58,468 nt of DNA. It comes from a virus. Numbering within the stretch: position 1 is the stretch's first letter; each line of letters opens with the position of its first letter. The notes under the pieces are model-generated. The model did not search any database. It worked only from the letters and a program-made list of their open reading frames with translations, and was not told the DNA's origin. Positions 7,476 through 15,122 of this stretch are shown piece by piece. The position numbers were made by a program, and so were the translations under genes. The stretch covers positions 1-58,468 of the IMG/VR virus record IMGVR_UViG_3300032011_000011; one strand, 5' to 3'.

Positions 7476-8321
7476 TTAATAGAGGAGTGTGTGTAGTTGT
7501 TTGATACGTGCAAGAGGTACAGCAGCAGCTTGAGGAACTATGGAGTTACCTAAGCACTTAAGTCTGTCCATCCTGTTGGAAAACCCATCATCTCCTCTAC
7601 AAATGGTGGGTTGAGATACGTACCCTCTCCAGTCAGGTTCGAGTGTGTGTGGTTGAGTACTCCAGCAAGGCGTTTCTTCTTGGCTGCCTTCTCGTAGTTG
7701 GTGTTCTCCCCTGAGTCCTTCCAATCTCTGGCAGTCGGTGTTGGTAGCGTCAGTAGTGCTGCTAGTAGCGGTGTCCCTCCCTGCTTGAATGGGACTTTCT
7801 GTTCTATCTTCGTTGACCCTAGAGGGGTAGGCAATAAACCACAGTCTTTCTCTGAGGTGACAGGCTCCCACATCTTTTGCCGAAACAACCGACCACTCAA
7901 CATCAAACCCTGCTTTGGTAATTTCTTGGAGAATTTGCTGGAAAGTTTCCCCGTCTTTGTGAGAGATGAGATTTCTAACATTTTCAAAGAGGATGAACTT
8001 AGGTTGTATCTGCCGAGCCAATCGGAGGACGTGAAAAAATAGCCCACTTCTTGTGCCCTCTCCAATACCTTCTTGTCTACCTGCAATGCTGACGTCCTGA
8101 CAGGGAAAACCTGCTGTGATGACTTGGAATTGACCTTCTGTGGCGTTGAACTCGGTGATGTCATGGTGAATCGGTACGTTAGGAAAGTTTTTGTGGAGGA
8201 CTCTCTGACAGTAGGTGTCAATCTCTACAAATTGAGTAGTCTCGAAGCCTCCTACTAGGCGTTCAGCAGCGTAAGAAAAGCCACCTATACCACTGAATAG
8301 GTCTAGAACTTTAAGCGTCAT
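7476..8321 (-). CDS. dcm: DNA (cytosine-5) methyltransferase
   Basis: Transfers a methyl group from S-adenosylmethionine to cytosine C5 in DNA. All core motifs are visible in order: motif I VLDLFSGIGGFSYAAE (residues 5-20), motif IV with the catalytic Cys in GFPCQDVSIAG (about 90-100), motif VI ENVRNL (about 133), motif VIII HLRERLWFIAYP (about 175-186) and motif X CLGNSIVPQAA (about 256-266). At 281 residues the target-recognition segment between VIII and X is short. Phages use such enzymes to evade restriction or mark their DNA. The gene couples to the upstream ORF by TAATG. Another long frame is nested in it (7550-8221). Confidence 0.93.
   Translation of the reverse strand: MTLKVLDLFSGIGGFSYAAERLVGGFETTQFVEIDTYCQRVLHKNFPNVPIHHDITEFNATEGQFQVITAGFPCQDVSIAGRQEGIGEGTRSGLFFHVLRLARQIQPKFILFENVRNLISHKDGETFQQILQEITKAGFDVEWSVVSAKDVGACHLRERLWFIAYPSRVNEDRTESPIQAGRDTATSSTTDATNTDCQRLEGLRGEHQLREGSQEETPCWSTQPHTLEPDWRGYVSQPTICRGDDGFSNRMDRLKCLGNSIVPQAAAVPLARIKQLHTLLY
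7550..8221 (-). CDS. Frame nested inside dcm, GLLPTP...GFPTGWT protein
   Basis: A 223-codon frame on the same strand as the methyltransferase, shifted +1 and lying entirely inside it. It contains SSSSLKMLEISSLTKTGKLS, LPKQGLMLSGRLFRQ, DCGLLPTPLGS, LLTLPTPTARDWKDSGE and YLNPPFVEEMMGFPTGWTDL. From memory, phage and metagenome proteins with repeated (W/L)PTPTA and a terminal LNP.(F/W)VE..MGFP.GWT form a recurring family annotated as methyltransferase-associated or hypothetical. Here those motifs are the +1 reading of Dcm motifs VIII and X. It could be a true overlapping gene or a recurring shadow; I cannot decide from one sequence. The ATG at 8221 has no strong ribosome site. Confidence 0.4.
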   Translation of the reverse strand: MTPTVRESSTKTFLTYRFTMTSPSSTPQKVNSKSSQQVFPVRTSALQVDKKVLERAQEVGYFFTSSDWLGRYNLSSSSLKMLEISSLTKTGKLSSKFSKKLPKQGLMLSGRLFRQKMWEPVTSEKDCGLLPTPLGSTKIEQKVPFKQGGTPLLAALLTLPTPTARDWKDSGENTNYEKAAKKKRLAGVLNHTHSNLTGEGTYLNPPFVEEMMGFPTGWTDLSA

Positions 8322-8506
8322 TAGTCCTCTCCTCCTTGCTCATAGTCTCCTGCATTAATTCTTCTTTCAGTATTAGTTGTGGCGATCATATCCGCATGTT
8401 CTAGGTCGTAGTGGATACTGCTAGGGTCGGTGTATTCAGAACCAACCGCGTCATATTCCTCTTGATAGATCTTGGCGTAGATTGCTTCGGCGTTAGGCGT
8501 GGACAT
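8321..8506 (-). CDS. Hypothetical protein, 61 aa
   Basis: Small acidic protein (MSTPNAEAIYAKIYQEEYDA) without recognised domain, ending in EQGGED. Its stop overlaps the dcm start by one base, so dcm translation may depend on it. Confidence 0.55.
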   Translation of the reverse strand: MSTPNAEAIYAKIYQEEYDAVGSEYTDPSSIHYDLEHADMIATTNTERRINAGDYEQGGED

Positions 8507-8557
8507 GGTGTTTAGTGATAGGTTTACAAGGTGGTGGAAGTGGGTTACTTGACGGCG

Positions 8558-8767
8558 TTATACATAGTCAATCAAGGCGTAGAACCCCTCCCCACGAACA
8601 TAATCTTCTAGGTCTGTTATCAAACCATCAAAATCCTCTGACTCTGGCATGATTTCAATGAAAGCATTAACAGCATCTGCCCCGTAGGTTTTTCTGAGAC
8701 TGTCGAGGTACTCCCCCCTATTAGCGAAGCCCTGTTCTTTATATGTTGAATCTGGATAGTAGCTCAT
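8558..8767 (-). CDS. Hypothetical protein, 69 aa
   Basis: The start was taken at the ATG at 8767 (MSYYPDSTYKEQGFANRGEY) because the nine residues before it look unlike the rest. Acidic, probably helical; no family recognised. The 118-base gap upstream holds repeated GTTACA motifs and may carry its promoter. Confidence 0.5.
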   Translation of the reverse strand: MSYYPDSTYKEQGFANRGEYLDSLRKTYGADAVNAFIEIMPESEDFDGLITDLEDYVRGEGFYALIDYV

Positions 8768-8885
8768 GTTGGTGAGTTGTGAATAAGTGAACAATAACTA
8801 ATTTTTGGAGACGTTTTGTCGTTTTGTTGTAATCGTTTACAAGGGTGTATAAAATGTTACAAATTCCAGGAAAATGTATAATTTG
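8768..8885. promoter_or_regulatory. Gap with GTTACA motifs and inverted repeat
   Basis: Non-coding spacer between leftward genes. It contains ACAAATT (8859-8865) and AATTTGT (8880-8886) as a seven-base inverted repeat, and GTTACA twice (8856-8861, 8885-8890). The segment CCAGGAAAATGTA here recurs near 10974 in the divergent control region, where TGTAAC/GTTACA motifs also cluster. A shared operator for leftward transcription is a reasonable inference. Confidence 0.35.
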
Positions 8886-9119
8886 TTACACCCCTCCCCT
8901 CTGTTCGATAAAGGCAAAGGATAGGTCAAACAAGGCACCCTCCCCCCTTTGCTTGAGCTTGTGGAACTTGTAGAGATAGTCTCTACCTTTGATTGATTGC
9001 ATAAGGCGTTCTATCTCTTGCAGATCGTGAGAGTAAAAACTTTTTAAGACATTCTCTACTAATTGAACGTCATTACATGAGCCGCTGACCTTTGCTAGGC
9101 GTGTTTCTGATTTAGGCAT
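8886..9119 (-). CDS. Hypothetical protein, 77 aa
   Basis: Soluble, mildly basic protein (LVENVLKSFYSHDLQEIERL ... LYKFHKLKQRGEGALFDL) with no recognised motif. It has its own short upstream region with a plausible promoter at 9131-9160. Confidence 0.55.
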   Translation of the reverse strand: MPKSETRLAKVSGSCNDVQLVENVLKSFYSHDLQEIERLMQSIKGRDYLYKFHKLKQRGEGALFDLSFAFIEQRGGV

Positions 9120-9130
9120 GTTTTAGATGT

Positions 9131-9160
9131 TGTATAGGTCACCTAGTACGCTAGGTACAA
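9131..9160 (-). promoter_or_regulatory. Possible leftward promoter with palindromic operator
   Basis: On the minus strand TTGTAC (9160-9155) and TATACA (9136-9131) are 18 bases apart, a fair -35/-10 pair. The perfect palindrome ACCTAG-TACG-CTAGGT (9141-9156) occupies the spacer and part of the -35. A repressor there would block polymerase. It would serve the gene ending at 9119. Confidence 0.4.
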
Positions 9161-9184
9161 TTTAAAATGCTGATTTAATAGGCT

Positions 9185-9322
9185 TTATCTATTCCTTTGA
9201 TAGTCAGTCAAGGCACTTCCATAGTATGACTCTGACTCGTCCCACTCTTTCATTGTTTCCATTTCATCCTCAGTCAAAGGACACTCTAGAGACTCTTCAA
9301 AAGATAGTTTTTTAATAGGCAT
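9185..9322 (-). CDS. Hypothetical acidic protein, 45 aa
   Basis: The start was placed at the ATG at 9322 (MPIKKLSFEESLECPLTEDE). A longer version from 9382 would add a hydrophobic 20-residue lead with different composition, which I consider unlikely. The mature sequence is very acidic (DEMETMKEWDESESYY). No family recognised. Confidence 0.45.
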   Translation of the reverse strand: MPIKKLSFEESLECPLTEDEMETMKEWDESESYYGSALTDYQRNR

Positions 9323-9403
9323 AGTAAAGAATACAAAGGGATTAAGTGACCAATAAAGGACACTATGCAAGCCACTAAGCACTAGAGACCTGCATGGTAT
9401 CTA

Positions 9404-9865
9404 TTAAGGTCTTATTTCATAGAGCTTTTTAAAACCTTCTAACTTCTTTGGTGGAGTTAGTTCCAATTGATTAGCCATAGACTCTATTACATGATTTGGG
9501 ACTGTTCTAGACCGTTCTAGGTTCCTTTTAATGCAAGTTTCTTTGTCAGTATTTAAAAAGTAGCAAGTCCAATTAATCCGATTAGATAGACTAATTAAAA
9601 TTTTTCTATGTTCCTTTACTGTGTGGGTCGCGTCAACAATTACTGATTGACCTTTACTAATACTCTTAAAAATAGAGTCATGTAATACTCTTTCTATCTC
9701 TTTCCAGTCTCCTTGCTGAGTTTCATCTTTATATAACATCTTTCTTATGCTATCGGTTGAAATAATCACAGCATTCTTAAACGCTGCTAGATGTTTTGAG
9801 AAGGTACTCTTTCCACTGGCTGGCAAGCCAACAAGTAAAAAGCATTCTATAGAGTTATTATTCAT
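9404..9865 (-). CDS. P-loop kinase, polynucleotide-kinase-like
   Basis: An ATP-binding kinase of the AAA_33/Pnk 5'-kinase type. Walker A is FLLVGLPASGKSTFSKHL (residues 9-26), then ISTDSIRKMLYKDE (a D..R substrate-site motif), VIVDATHTVKEHRK (Walker B-like) and the arginine-rich lid CIKRNLERSRTVPNHVIESM. At 153 residues it is a kinase domain only; no phosphatase domain as in T4 Pnk is present. The likely role is phosphorylation of nucleic-acid 5' ends or a small molecule. It is followed four bases upstream by the gp88-like gene. Confidence 0.8.
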   Translation of the reverse strand: MNNNSIECFLLVGLPASGKSTFSKHLAAFKNAVIISTDSIRKMLYKDETQQGDWKEIERVLHDSIFKSISKGQSVIVDATHTVKEHRKILISLSNRINWTCYFLNTDKETCIKRNLERSRTVPNHVIESMANQLELTPPKKLEGFKKLYEIRP

Positions 9866-9869
9866 TGGT

Positions 9870-10727
9870 TTAAGCGATACAGAAAGACTGTTTTAACTCT
9901 TCTGTCATGTTTGGAACACGCTTGAAACGTAACCCTACAATGTATGTTTCGCCGTCTTTGTCTCCTACTCTCCAATCTGTTTTATCGCCGTCTAAAATTT
10001 TAAAGGTAACTCCATTAATAGTGATAGTTTCAGGTAGTGGCTTGTTACGTCCAATATCAAATGCTGCCGCATAATTCAACTTATTTTCCAATGCTGCCTG
10101 TAAAGTGTTGAACTTGCTGCCATGACTTAGTGTCAAGTGATAGCCCATATTATGGCACTTTAGAAAGTCTCTGTCTGTTCTTTTGGTGTAGTCATAAGCG
10201 TGTAAAGTATCTCCCACCCTAGACTCTTTGTTGTAGTCATAAGCGTTCAATATAGCTAATAGTACTGAGTCGTATCTGCCACAGTTTAAGTTAATGTTGA
10301 AATGCTTTAAGACATACTTACTGTCTGACTCTGTAATGTTTACGGCGATATTCTCCCAATGATAGTCACTAGTACCATTTAAACGTAAGCCTAAAAGGTC
10401 ATTATCTCTATTCTTAGAATAGAATCTTAAAACTTCGATAGTTAGCAGTCTTAAAAATAGATTTGGTGATTCTCTAAACGCTTTATCCCTTCTAGCTCTA
10501 CAAGCTAGCTTTCCTTTGAGATATGCAGGATTCCCAGCGCGGTTTAAACACACTAAAACGCATGAGCCGGCAGCAGGACAGGCTACCTTAGTTGGTAACA
10601 TATGTAACACCGCAGTTGGTGCAATACTGTCAGATTTTAAAACTTTAGGATTAGTGAGAGTTAGGACGTTAGAGGGATTAAGCTTGAAAGCTTGCTTAAA
10701 TTGTCTTAGATCGTTTGATAGTTGCAT
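9870..10727 (-). CDS. Gp88-like (DUF7227) protein
   Basis: 285 residues. Contains CPAAGSCVLVC (about 50-60, a Cys-rich CP.A..C...C cluster), LRLNGTSDYHWENI (about 113-126) and FKILDGDKTDWRVGD (about 242-256). The combination matches the gp88 family of phage and plasmid proteins, whose biochemical function is not established; the cysteines could bind metal. It is the first gene of the leftward block, 42 bases from a strong predicted promoter, and is therefore probably early-expressed. Start ATG at 10727. Confidence 0.65.
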   Translation of the reverse strand: MQLSNDLRQFKQAFKLNPSNVLTLTNPKVLKSDSIAPTAVLHMLPTKVACPAAGSCVLVCLNRAGNPAYLKGKLACRARRDKAFRESPNLFLRLLTIEVLRFYSKNRDNDLLGLRLNGTSDYHWENIAVNITESDSKYVLKHFNINLNCGRYDSVLLAILNAYDYNKESRVGDTLHAYDYTKRTDRDFLKCHNMGYHLTLSHGSKFNTLQAALENKLNYAAAFDIGRNKPLPETITINGVTFKILDGDKTDWRVGDKDGETYIVGLRFKRVPNMTEELKQSFCIA

Positions 10728-11443
10728 TGGTAAGTGCCTTTATTAGAAGGCTGATTGATTACTTATTAAATATAGGCGATGTTATTAAGTACATCAAGCA
10801 AGTACATAAAATAAAACAATTTAAAAAACACATACATCTATAGTTATTCGCTCAAGTTTTCCCCAGACTCTGCCGGTTTCCTTGTAAACGACTGCTACTA
10901 CTAGTATTCTGGCGATTTGGCCGGATTTTTCTCGTAATTAATACCATATAACGAGGCGAAAACAGGGCAAAACCAGGAAAATGTAACAATTTGCGGCAAA
11001 TCTTAACAATTGTGGCGAAAAAGCAGCTTAATACAGTTGTAACAATCGGCATAACTGCTTTACACACAGTTACGCAAGCTTAAAAACCTAGTGATAGCAG
11101 TGGATTTCAGGGTCAAGATATTTTTGGACACAAAATTGGACAAGTTGTTTCAATTTATTACGTTACAATTTGACATTTATTGCTCGATCTGCTCCATATT
11201 CTGTCAAGTTTTCCGGGGGATCGTTACATTCAGTTGTAAAAGTAGCGTCATATGTATCATTTGTCACTAGATTGTCACTATATCTTTCTTTTTTTGTATT
11301 TGCGTAGTATTGGTGGGGGGAGGCGCCAGATAGGTACCATTTTTTTTACCCCAAATTGGTCTTTTTAATGGTTTTTTTAGGGGAAACGTCGAAATAAGAG
11401 TAGTCAACTTAAAATTAGGTCTATATAGATAGTTTTTTATACA
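10728..11443. promoter_or_regulatory. Divergent control region, possible origin
   Basis: 716 bases separating the leftward and rightward blocks with no convincing gene. Visible elements: direct repeat AAGTACAT (10787-10794 and 10800-10807); TGTAAC/GTTACA motifs at 10982, 11038, 11162 and 11223; AACAATTTGCGGCAAAT followed by AACAATTGTGGCGAAA (10985-11020); TTGTCACTA twice, 11 bases apart (11261-11269, 11272-11280); a G-rich GGTGGGGGGAGGCGCC near 11311; and poly-T tracts at 11340-11380. Iterated short motifs in a divergent gap suit operators or a replication origin. Confidence 0.5.
10769..10797 (-). promoter_or_regulatory. Leftward sigma70-type promoter
   Basis: On the minus strand TTGATG (10797-10792), a 17-base spacer, then TATATT (10774-10769). 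This matches the consensus at four and five of six positions with ideal spacing. It lies about 42 bases upstream of the gp88-like start and would drive the leftward block. One copy of the AAGTACAT direct repeat overlaps its -35 side. Confidence 0.6.
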
Positions 11444-12856
11444 GTGGCCGTTTCTCCAGCTGATTTTGAGTTATATTCCCGTGTAACTGGTCGTCCGATG
11501 CCCAGATCGCCTCAAGAACAGATGGCGATGACCCCAGAAGTGTTTAAATTCACCCGTGAGTTCGGACGTGGGGCTCCAACACGACAAGAACCTGGTGTTA
11601 TTCAGCAAGTTGCAGGTGATTTAGGAAAATTAGCTATTTTAGGGGCTTTAGGGGGAACAGCTCATGGTCTTGGGCAGATATTAAACAAGGAAGATAATAT
11701 TTCTCCCGTTTCTGAGGCTGTAACGAGCGCTGTGGGGGAAATTCCGACTCGTGTTGGTCAAAAAGGATTTGTACGTCACCCAACACCACATAAAGAACCA
11801 ACTAGAGAAGTTGATCCATCAAAAATAGCTACTCTTTACGACTCAGTTGCGGCACATGACTTTGGAAGCCCTACAGATGATGGATTTGTCGAGCCTACTC
11901 GTGTTGGTCAAAAAGGGTTTGTACGTCATGAAAACTTACCTGAAGGGAATTTTGGAAATCAAAAAATACCTGTAAAAGATCCTCGTTCTAATAGGTTTGA
12001 AAGCATTAGACAGCAAGAAGAAGATCGTGCCGAGTTGGATTACATCATGTCAGGTGGTGCTGCACTAGATCAAGGTTTTCAAGATGCAATTGCATTAGAT
12101 GATGCAAGAGAATCAACCTTTGGTATACCAGCAGGTAGGCAAATAGGTAATATTGGTTCATTAGTTACAGGACCAGAAACTGTAATTGAGGCTTCTCCAC
12201 AGAAATCTCAAGGTCTTATCTCTGCTATTAAGCAAGAAGCTCAGGATTTCGACCATAACATCCCTTGGGGAGAAAGGGCTGACCAAGCAGCTAATTCAAA
12301 TTCTGCATTAGGAGCTGCAGGGGTAATGGCTGGAACAGTGGCTGAAAAAGGAGCTAAAGATGTAGGAACCAGAGTTAAAAAGATTGTTACAGGTGTACCA
12401 CAAAGTATTAATACAGTAAGAAATATAGCTTCTGATATTGGTGAAACTGTAACGAGAGAGGTAATTAATTCATCTATTATTCCTGATAACAAAATGCAGC
12501 CATCTAAGTGGGCTGAAGCCGCTAGATTAGCTGCTGGTTTTGCCCCATTAGGGGGAACAGGTGGTGTTGAAATAGGTAATGAAAGTGATTTAAGTGATAA
12601 TGCACAATTTGATGATCCTCAACAACAAAATGAACAAATTACTCCTGCTGGAATTAATAGACAAACTTCTGGACTAGGGTCTGATCCTGTTGAAGGTGAG
12701 ATGCAAACTATATCTCAAGCAGTCAATGATTTAGCTGCAAGTTTTGGACAAGGTTTAGCACATCTTTCTCCTAATGAAAGAGTTGACATTGCTCGTAAAA
12801 TGATTGAAAAAGATCTTCGTAACGATGGTTATCAAGGACCTATCAATTTTGGTTAA
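11444..12856 (+). CDS. Putative internal virion protein, 470 aa
   Basis: First gene of the rightward virion block, with a GTG start at 11444. It opens with SPADFELYSRVTGRPMPRSP and has an internal duplication: TRVGQKGFVRH occurs at residues about 103 and 152, with nearly identical DNA. A Gly/Ala-rich hydrophobic stretch (LGKLAILGALGGTAHGLG) lies near residue 70, and the C-terminus is soluble (SPNERVDIARKMIEKDLRND). No known domain. Position and composition suggest a structural or ejected protein; this is inference. Confidence 0.6.
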   Translation: MAVSPADFELYSRVTGRPMPRSPQEQMAMTPEVFKFTREFGRGAPTRQEPGVIQQVAGDLGKLAILGALGGTAHGLGQILNKEDNISPVSEAVTSAVGEIPTRVGQKGFVRHPTPHKEPTREVDPSKIATLYDSVAAHDFGSPTDDGFVEPTRVGQKGFVRHENLPEGNFGNQKIPVKDPRSNRFESIRQQEEDRAELDYIMSGGAALDQGFQDAIALDDARESTFGIPAGRQIGNIGSLVTGPETVIEASPQKSQGLISAIKQEAQDFDHNIPWGERADQAANSNSALGAAGVMAGTVAEKGAKDVGTRVKKIVTGVPQSINTVRNIASDIGETVTREVINSSIIPDNKMQPSKWAEAARLAAGFAPLGGTGGVEIGNESDLSDNAQFDDPQQQNEQITPAGINRQTSGLGSDPVEGEMQTISQAVNDLAASFGQGLAHLSPNERVDIARKMIEKDLRNDGYQGPINFG

Positions 12857-12859
12857 GCA

Positions 12860-13030
12860 ATGAATTACAATTCAACGACTCCTAAATTACCAGGAGACAT
12901 TATTGAAGGTATTGGAATGGTTCCTATAGGTGGACTTTATTTACTACGTGATGAGGATCTTCCTATCTCTGCTTATGATAGATTAGTTCCTAGAGAACAT
13001 CAAGAAACACCCTTTTGGTGGGAGATTTAA
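12860..13030 (+). CDS. Small hypothetical protein, 56 aa
   Basis: A 56-codon frame (begins MNYNSTTPKLPGDIIEGIGM, ends TPFWWEI) fills the gap after the 470-residue gene, three bases downstream of its stop. Gly/Pro/aromatic composition resembles its neighbours. No function can be assigned. Confidence 0.6.
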   Translation: MNYNSTTPKLPGDIIEGIGMVPIGGLYLLRDEDLPISAYDRLVPREHQETPFWWEI

Positions 13031-13032
13031 GC

Positions 13033-13497
13033 ATGGTTGTTGTTACCGATCTAAAGAAAGTAAAGAACGGACCGAAGGATAAAACCGCAGGTAAAGATGT
13101 TTATGAAGGTACTACTGGTTTTAATAAGGAACATCCATTTAAAAATGACGTTCTAAGACCAAATCCGTTATTAGCAAAACAAAAGGATAGCCCTGATTTT
13201 TATGACTTTTATAGGGATAGTACTACGTTTGGAGCAATGGCTCCTCTATCGCAACAAAAGATAGATGGTTTTGCCTCTAATCCATTTGCAAATTTTGATT
13301 TTCCTGTAAATAATCAAGCAGTTGATTATTGGACGGCGTTATATCATGATGGTGCAAAAAAAGGGTTGATATCTGTTGAAGATGAAGTTGGTACTTGGAG
13401 TGTTGCACACTTAGCATCACAACCTGCAAACTCTGGTGCGAGTACAATTAATCCTAATGAAGCCAATAAATTCCCGAGCCAAGGAGTAGCAATTTAA
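13033..13497 (+). CDS. Hypothetical virion-block protein, 154 aa
   Basis: Start chosen at the ATG at 13033 (MVVVTDLKKVKNGPKDK), with GGAGA ten bases upstream, not the TTG six codons earlier. Soluble, rich in Phe/Asn/Pro (FASNPFANFDFPVNNQAVDY). No recognised domain. Its stop overlaps the next ATG by one base, so the two are coupled. Probably structural by context. Confidence 0.6.
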   Translation: MVVVTDLKKVKNGPKDKTAGKDVYEGTTGFNKEHPFKNDVLRPNPLLAKQKDSPDFYDFYRDSTTFGAMAPLSQQKIDGFASNPFANFDFPVNNQAVDYWTALYHDGAKKGLISVEDEVGTWSVAHLASQPANSGASTINPNEANKFPSQGVAI

Positions 13498-14222
13498 TGT
13501 CAAATAGTTTTTTTAAACAGCTAATTCCATTAGTCACTTCACAGGTAGTTGCCGAACCTCTTATGCGTCTTACTGGTGATGCAATGAGTTCTTTTTTCGG
13601 ACAAAGATCACCTGGCATTACAGGTCCAAATGTTGGCGAAGGCCAAAAGGCTGGATTTGGTGGAGCTGTTAGGGATGCGGTATACAATACCGTTACTGAT
13701 CAAAAAGAAGGGGCATCTAAAGCAGGTTATGGAAAAGTTCCAAAAGCTGAGCGACTTAATATACGACCCCATGGTACTGAAGCAGGGAGATATATAACAA
13801 ACATTATGAAGCATTCAGAGAATCCTGTTATGGATTTTCTATATAGTTCTCCAGAAACCACTGCCACTGTTGCTGGTTTAGCTGTTCCAGCTGCAACTGC
13901 TGTAGGTGCTGGTTATGGGCTTAGTCAATTATTTGGCGGTTCAAAGCCACGTTCTGATTATGCTTTAGCTATTCAAGGTAATCCTTATTTAGGTAGTACT
14001 GGTAATGTGAATGTTGATGCTGCACAAGCATCTGCTTACTATCAGCAACAAACTGCTCAGATGAAGTTTGAACATCAGATGGCATTACAACAAGCACGTC
14101 TACAAGCACAAACCCCAGGTATTCAAAACTACGGAGGAGGAGTTTCTGGAAGTATTCCAGGAATTGATCAAGACTTAGCAACTGTTGGTCGTTCTATCTT
14201 TGGAACTGGCCTACGTGCATAG
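13497..14222 (+). CDS. Putative internal virion protein, 241 aa
   Basis: Has a hydrophobic Ala/Gly segment (TATVAGLAVPAATAVGAGYG, residues about 121-140) that could insert in a membrane, followed by a Gln-rich helical region (ASAYYQQQTAQMKFEHQMAL) and a Gly-rich tail. This architecture recurs in the next genes. No family recognised; an ejected or internal virion role is inferred from composition and location ahead of the packaging genes. Confidence 0.55.
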   Translation: MSNSFFKQLIPLVTSQVVAEPLMRLTGDAMSSFFGQRSPGITGPNVGEGQKAGFGGAVRDAVYNTVTDQKEGASKAGYGKVPKAERLNIRPHGTEAGRYITNIMKHSENPVMDFLYSSPETTATVAGLAVPAATAVGAGYGLSQLFGGSKPRSDYALAIQGNPYLGSTGNVNVDAAQASAYYQQQTAQMKFEHQMALQQARLQAQTPGIQNYGGGVSGSIPGIDQDLATVGRSIFGTGLRA

Positions 14223-14252
14223 AATTTATAATTAATAAAAAGCGTATTTGAT

Positions 14253-15122
14253 ATGAATTGGCAAGATGCATTTAAGTTGGGAGGAAGTGACGCTGCTAAC
14301 AGTCTTGCAAGTAGTTATTCACAATCTTCAGGTCTAGCGGACGCATTTAGCGGAAATAAATGGGTTAGTGATCTTGCTCGTAATTATCCGGCACCTTCAT
14401 CAACGGTTCCTGCTGATTTTTTTACATACAGTCCAGATAAATATTCAGGTATTGATTGGAATACAATGATTGCTAATCCTGATGTTTTAGAGGGTGTAGG
14501 TGATAGTTATCCAGATCTTTTTAAAAACGGAGTAGATTTTTTAAAAGACTTTACTAGTGATGAAAAAAGTCAATTTTTTGATGCACAAAAAGCTGCTGCT
14601 GGTTTACCTACTGATAAATCTCGTGAATCTTGGTACCAACAAGTTTCTCCGTCAGTAGGAATATACGGAGGATTAGGATCAGGATCAGGATATGGATATG
14701 GGTCAGTAGGGTCAGGAGCAGCTGCAATACAGGCAGCGAACACTCTAGGTGCTATGTATCCTCAAATGAGTCAGAAGAGTCCTGGTCTTAAAGATTATAT
14801 TGGAGCGGGTATGAGAATGGCAGGAGATGAACTTAAATATAAGGCTTTGTATGCAATTAATCCAGTACTAGGAGCTGTTGAGCAGTTCTACCCTGGTGGT
14901 GCTACAGAAGCATTTAAAGATGTTGGTAAAGTTACTGGTGCTGTAGGTAACAAGATATCTAAGGGAATTGGCAGTGTTGTTAAACCTGTTCAAGATTTCC
15001 TTGATGGTATTTTCTGTGACGAACGATTAAAAGTAGACATTGCACCATTAGAAAGCACAGAAGTTAACGACGAGTTAGCACAAATGGCATTCTTTGTGAA
15101 AGGTCTCCGTGAGTGCTCTTAA
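14253..15122 (+). CDS. Virion protein with truncated S74 chaperone start
   Basis: 289 residues. The first 250 are Gly/Ser/Ala-rich with SGLADAFSGNKWVSDLARN near the start and GLGSGSGYGYGSVGSGAAAI in the middle. The end, FCDERLKVDIAPLEST from residue 254, is the beginning of a peptidase S74 (intramolecular chaperone of endosialidase) domain, but the frame stops at 15122. The rest of the domain continues in the +1 frame at 15109. The residue before DER is Cys, where S74 domains normally have the cleavage Ser. Likely a virion protein that depends on the chaperone for assembly. Confidence 0.65.
   Translation: MNWQDAFKLGGSDAANSLASSYSQSSGLADAFSGNKWVSDLARNYPAPSSTVPADFFTYSPDKYSGIDWNTMIANPDVLEGVGDSYPDLFKNGVDFLKDFTSDEKSQFFDAQKAAAGLPTDKSRESWYQQVSPSVGIYGGLGSGSGYGYGSVGSGAAAIQAANTLGAMYPQMSQKSPGLKDYIGAGMRMAGDELKYKALYAINPVLGAVEQFYPGGATEAFKDVGKVTGAVGNKISKGIGSVVKPVQDFLDGIFCDERLKVDIAPLESTEVNDELAQMAFFVKGLRECS

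Noticed and set aside
7698-8258. Rightward frames opposite dcm (7698-8042, 8073-8258)
   Set aside because: No start signals, no recognisable motifs; shadows of the doubly constrained dcm region.
10852-11067. A 71-codon minus-strand frame in the divergent gap
   Set aside because: Cys/Arg/Ser-rich with no ribosome site, and it runs through the repeated motifs; better explained as control DNA.
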